The notes beneath the pieces were generated by a model that made no database searches, was not told the origin of the DNA, and saw only the letters and a program-made list of their open reading frames with translations. This document shows positions 15,582 through 16,466 of a stretch of DNA of 16,466 bases, piece by piece. Both the position numbers and the translations under genes were made by a program. Numbering within the stretch: position 1 is the first letter of the stretch; every line of letters begins with the position of its first letter. The DNA is from Pseudomonadota bacterium. GTDB taxonomy: Bacteria; Pseudomonadota; Gammaproteobacteria; Burkholderiales; Burkholderiaceae_C. The stretch is from contig JAEZEB010000375.1 in NCBI GenBank assembly GCA_023438115.1, positions 1-16,466 on the forward strand. Reading direction: 5' to 3'.

Positions 15582-16324
15582 TGGGCGAACCAGAGGACGA
15601 GCGCCAGCGCCCCGATCATCACCGGCTGGTGCACCATGTACCAGCTCAGGCTCCAGCGTCCCATCCAGGCCAGCGGACGCAAGGCGCCCGGGATGGCGCC
15701 GCGCACCACGGCGCCCTGCCCGCGCAGCAGCCAGCCCCCGGCGGCCACGCCCCACCACATCACGCCCATCCAGGGCAGCAGCGGCACGTGGTCCTGCGTG
15801 AAGGGCTTGCGCGAGATCCATCCCAGCCAGTTGAACAAGGGCCCGTTCAGGACATCGAGCGCGGGCCAGGCGGCATGCGCCGCGCGGGCCGCGAAAGGCG
15901 CCGCGATCGCCAGCGCGCCGGCCAGCCAGAGGCCGCGGCCCCAGCCCGCCGTGAGCCGCGCCACCACCAGCATCACCGCGATGCCGTGCAGCACGCCGAA
16001 GTAGATGAAGCTGCGCGGGAACATCAGCCACGATCCCGCCGTCACCAGCAGCGCGCAGCCGGCCACCTGCGCCCAGCGCCGCCAGAACCGCGGCCAGCCC
16101 TGCCCCTGGTGCACGGCGACGGCCTGGCCGAGCCCGGCACAGAAGAGGAACAGGCTCACGATCGCGGTGCGCTGCCAGGTCCAGAACGGGTCGCGCACGA
16201 AGTCTTCCTGAACGACGCCGAAATGGTCCAGGTCGAACGCGAAGTGGTAGGCCGTCATCCACACGATGGCGGCGCCGCGCAGGGCGTCGATGCGGTCGAA
16301 CCGGGAGCGGGGACTGTCGGGCAC
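15578..16324 (-). CDS. DUF1624 (HGSNAT/YeiB-like) multi-pass membrane protein
   Basis: A 248-residue inner-membrane protein of the DUF1624 family, related to heparan-alpha-glucosaminide N-acetyltransferase and other membrane acyltransferases. The N-terminal signature RFDRIDALRGAAIVWMTAYH precedes FDLDHFG. Later blocks are FLFCAGLGQAVAVHQG, FIYFGVLHGIAVML, GWISRKPFTQDHVPLLPWMG and SLSWYMVHQPVMI, all typical. Seven or so hydrophobic helices are visible. Family proteins are thought to move acyl groups across or within the membrane, but no substrate can be named. The N-terminus has no ATG: GTG at 16324 gives the usual length; a TTG at 16378 would add 18 unconserved residues. Neither has a ribosome binding site. 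TACACT (16337-16332) could be a -10 box so close to GTG that the mRNA would be nearly leaderless. Confidence 0.85.
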   Translation of the reverse strand: MPDSPRSRFDRIDALRGAAIVWMTAYHFAFDLDHFGVVQEDFVRDPFWTWQRTAIVSLFLFCAGLGQAVAVHQGQGWPRFWRRWAQVAGCALLVTAGSWLMFPRSFIYFGVLHGIAVMLVVARLTAGWGRGLWLAGALAIAAPFAARAAHAAWPALDVLNGPLFNWLGWISRKPFTQDHVPLLPWMGVMWWGVAAGGWLLRGQGAVVRGAIPGALRPLAWMGRWSLSWYMVHQPVMIGALALVLWFAQ

Positions 16325-16350
16325 GGAGCGCAGTGTAGTGGCGCGCCGGA

Positions 16351-16379
16351 TTGACGCCCCCGGCACCCGACGTTCCAAT
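16351..16379 (+). promoter_or_regulatory. Candidate sigma-70 promoter for the gene at the right edge
   Basis: TTGACG (16351-16356, five of six to the -35 consensus) and TCCAAT (16374-16379, four of six to the -10) are separated by exactly 17 bases. The expected start near 16386 would leave a leader of about 40 bases before the ATG at 16427. Confidence 0.5.
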
Positions 16380-16426
16380 GCGCGCTGCCGGCCAGCGGGT
16401 TGGCGCCAACAAGAAGGAGCGAAGCG

Positions 16427-16466
16427 ATGACGAAACTCCGGTCCCTGCTGCTCGCCGCGGCGGCCC
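16427..16466 (+). CDS. Secreted protein, N-terminal signal peptide only (partial)
   Basis: The last 40 bases encode MTKLRSLLLAAAA and run off the window. Two basic residues followed by a Leu/Ala core are the start of a Sec signal peptide, so the product is exported or a lipoprotein. AAGGAG at 16414-16419 is well placed, and a promoter candidate lies upstream. Nothing more can be said of its function. Confidence 0.7.
   Translation, partial: MTKLRSLLLAAAA

Noticed and set aside
16325..16378. TTG at 16378 as start of the DUF1624 protein
   Set aside because: It adds 18 residues not expected for the family and lacks a ribosome binding site. GTG at 16324 gives the usual N-terminus.

Overview
The window is GC-rich, tightly packed bacterial DNA. 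The gene families and gene order (a LivFGMHK transporter beside acyl-CoA genes; selO-msrB-yciB-bolA-parvulin) and the 'GTCATCCCGG...' type intergenic repeats point to a betaproteobacterium of the order Burkholderiales, probably Comamonadaceae (Ramlibacter/Variovorax-like). This placement comes from memory of families, not from a search. I see no rRNA, tRNA, CRISPR array, insertion sequence or phage gene.

Region 1 (1-7370, all on the minus strand, read right to left) looks like a catabolic uptake operon. It runs from an acyl-CoA ligase of the DmdB/FadD type, through a periplasmic binding protein and a complete LivH-LivM-LivG-LivF ABC transporter, to the start of an enoyl-CoA hydratase/3-hydroxyacyl-CoA dehydrogenase-type protein cut by the window edge. 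A strong intrinsic terminator separates the binding-protein gene from the permease genes, a classic way to make more binding protein than membrane complex. The last gene has its own -10 box and a GAACG-type palindromic operator, and a three-hairpin repeat element lies between it and livF. The physiological substrate is more likely a carboxylic acid or acyl compound that feeds beta-oxidation than a plain branched-chain amino acid.

Region 2 (7438-11848, minus strand) is the most interesting part. It is a three-gene signalling cassette: (i) a GNAT-fold acyltransferase resembling acyl-homoserine-lactone synthases/FeeM, broken by a single-base frameshift in an A8 tract; (ii) a CqsS-like hybrid sensor kinase with six membrane helices and the order 6TM-HisKA-HATPase-REC-REC-HPt; (iii) a soluble receiver-histidine kinase protein with no DNA-binding output, as in Ralstonia PhcR. 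Synthase, sensor and REC-kinase follow each other with almost no spacing. The layout resembles phcBSR and cqsA/cqsS quorum-sensing loci, but with a LuxI/FeeM-like enzyme in place of PhcB (methyltransferase) or CqsA (aminotransferase). I propose it as a candidate undescribed cell-to-cell signalling system. A triple TATGG repeat sits over the candidate promoter of the synthase gene.

Region 3 (11970-15488, plus strand, divergent from region 2) is a housekeeping/redox operon: selO (protein AMPylase), msrB (methionine sulfoxide reductase B), yciB (septation/envelope membrane protein), a bolA-family gene and a secreted parvulin. The first four genes overlap or nearly touch. It ends in a hairpin-repeat-hairpin cluster that also serves the convergent DUF1624 membrane protein gene (15578-16324, minus). 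The last 40 bases carry the start of a secreted-protein gene behind a candidate sigma-70 promoter.
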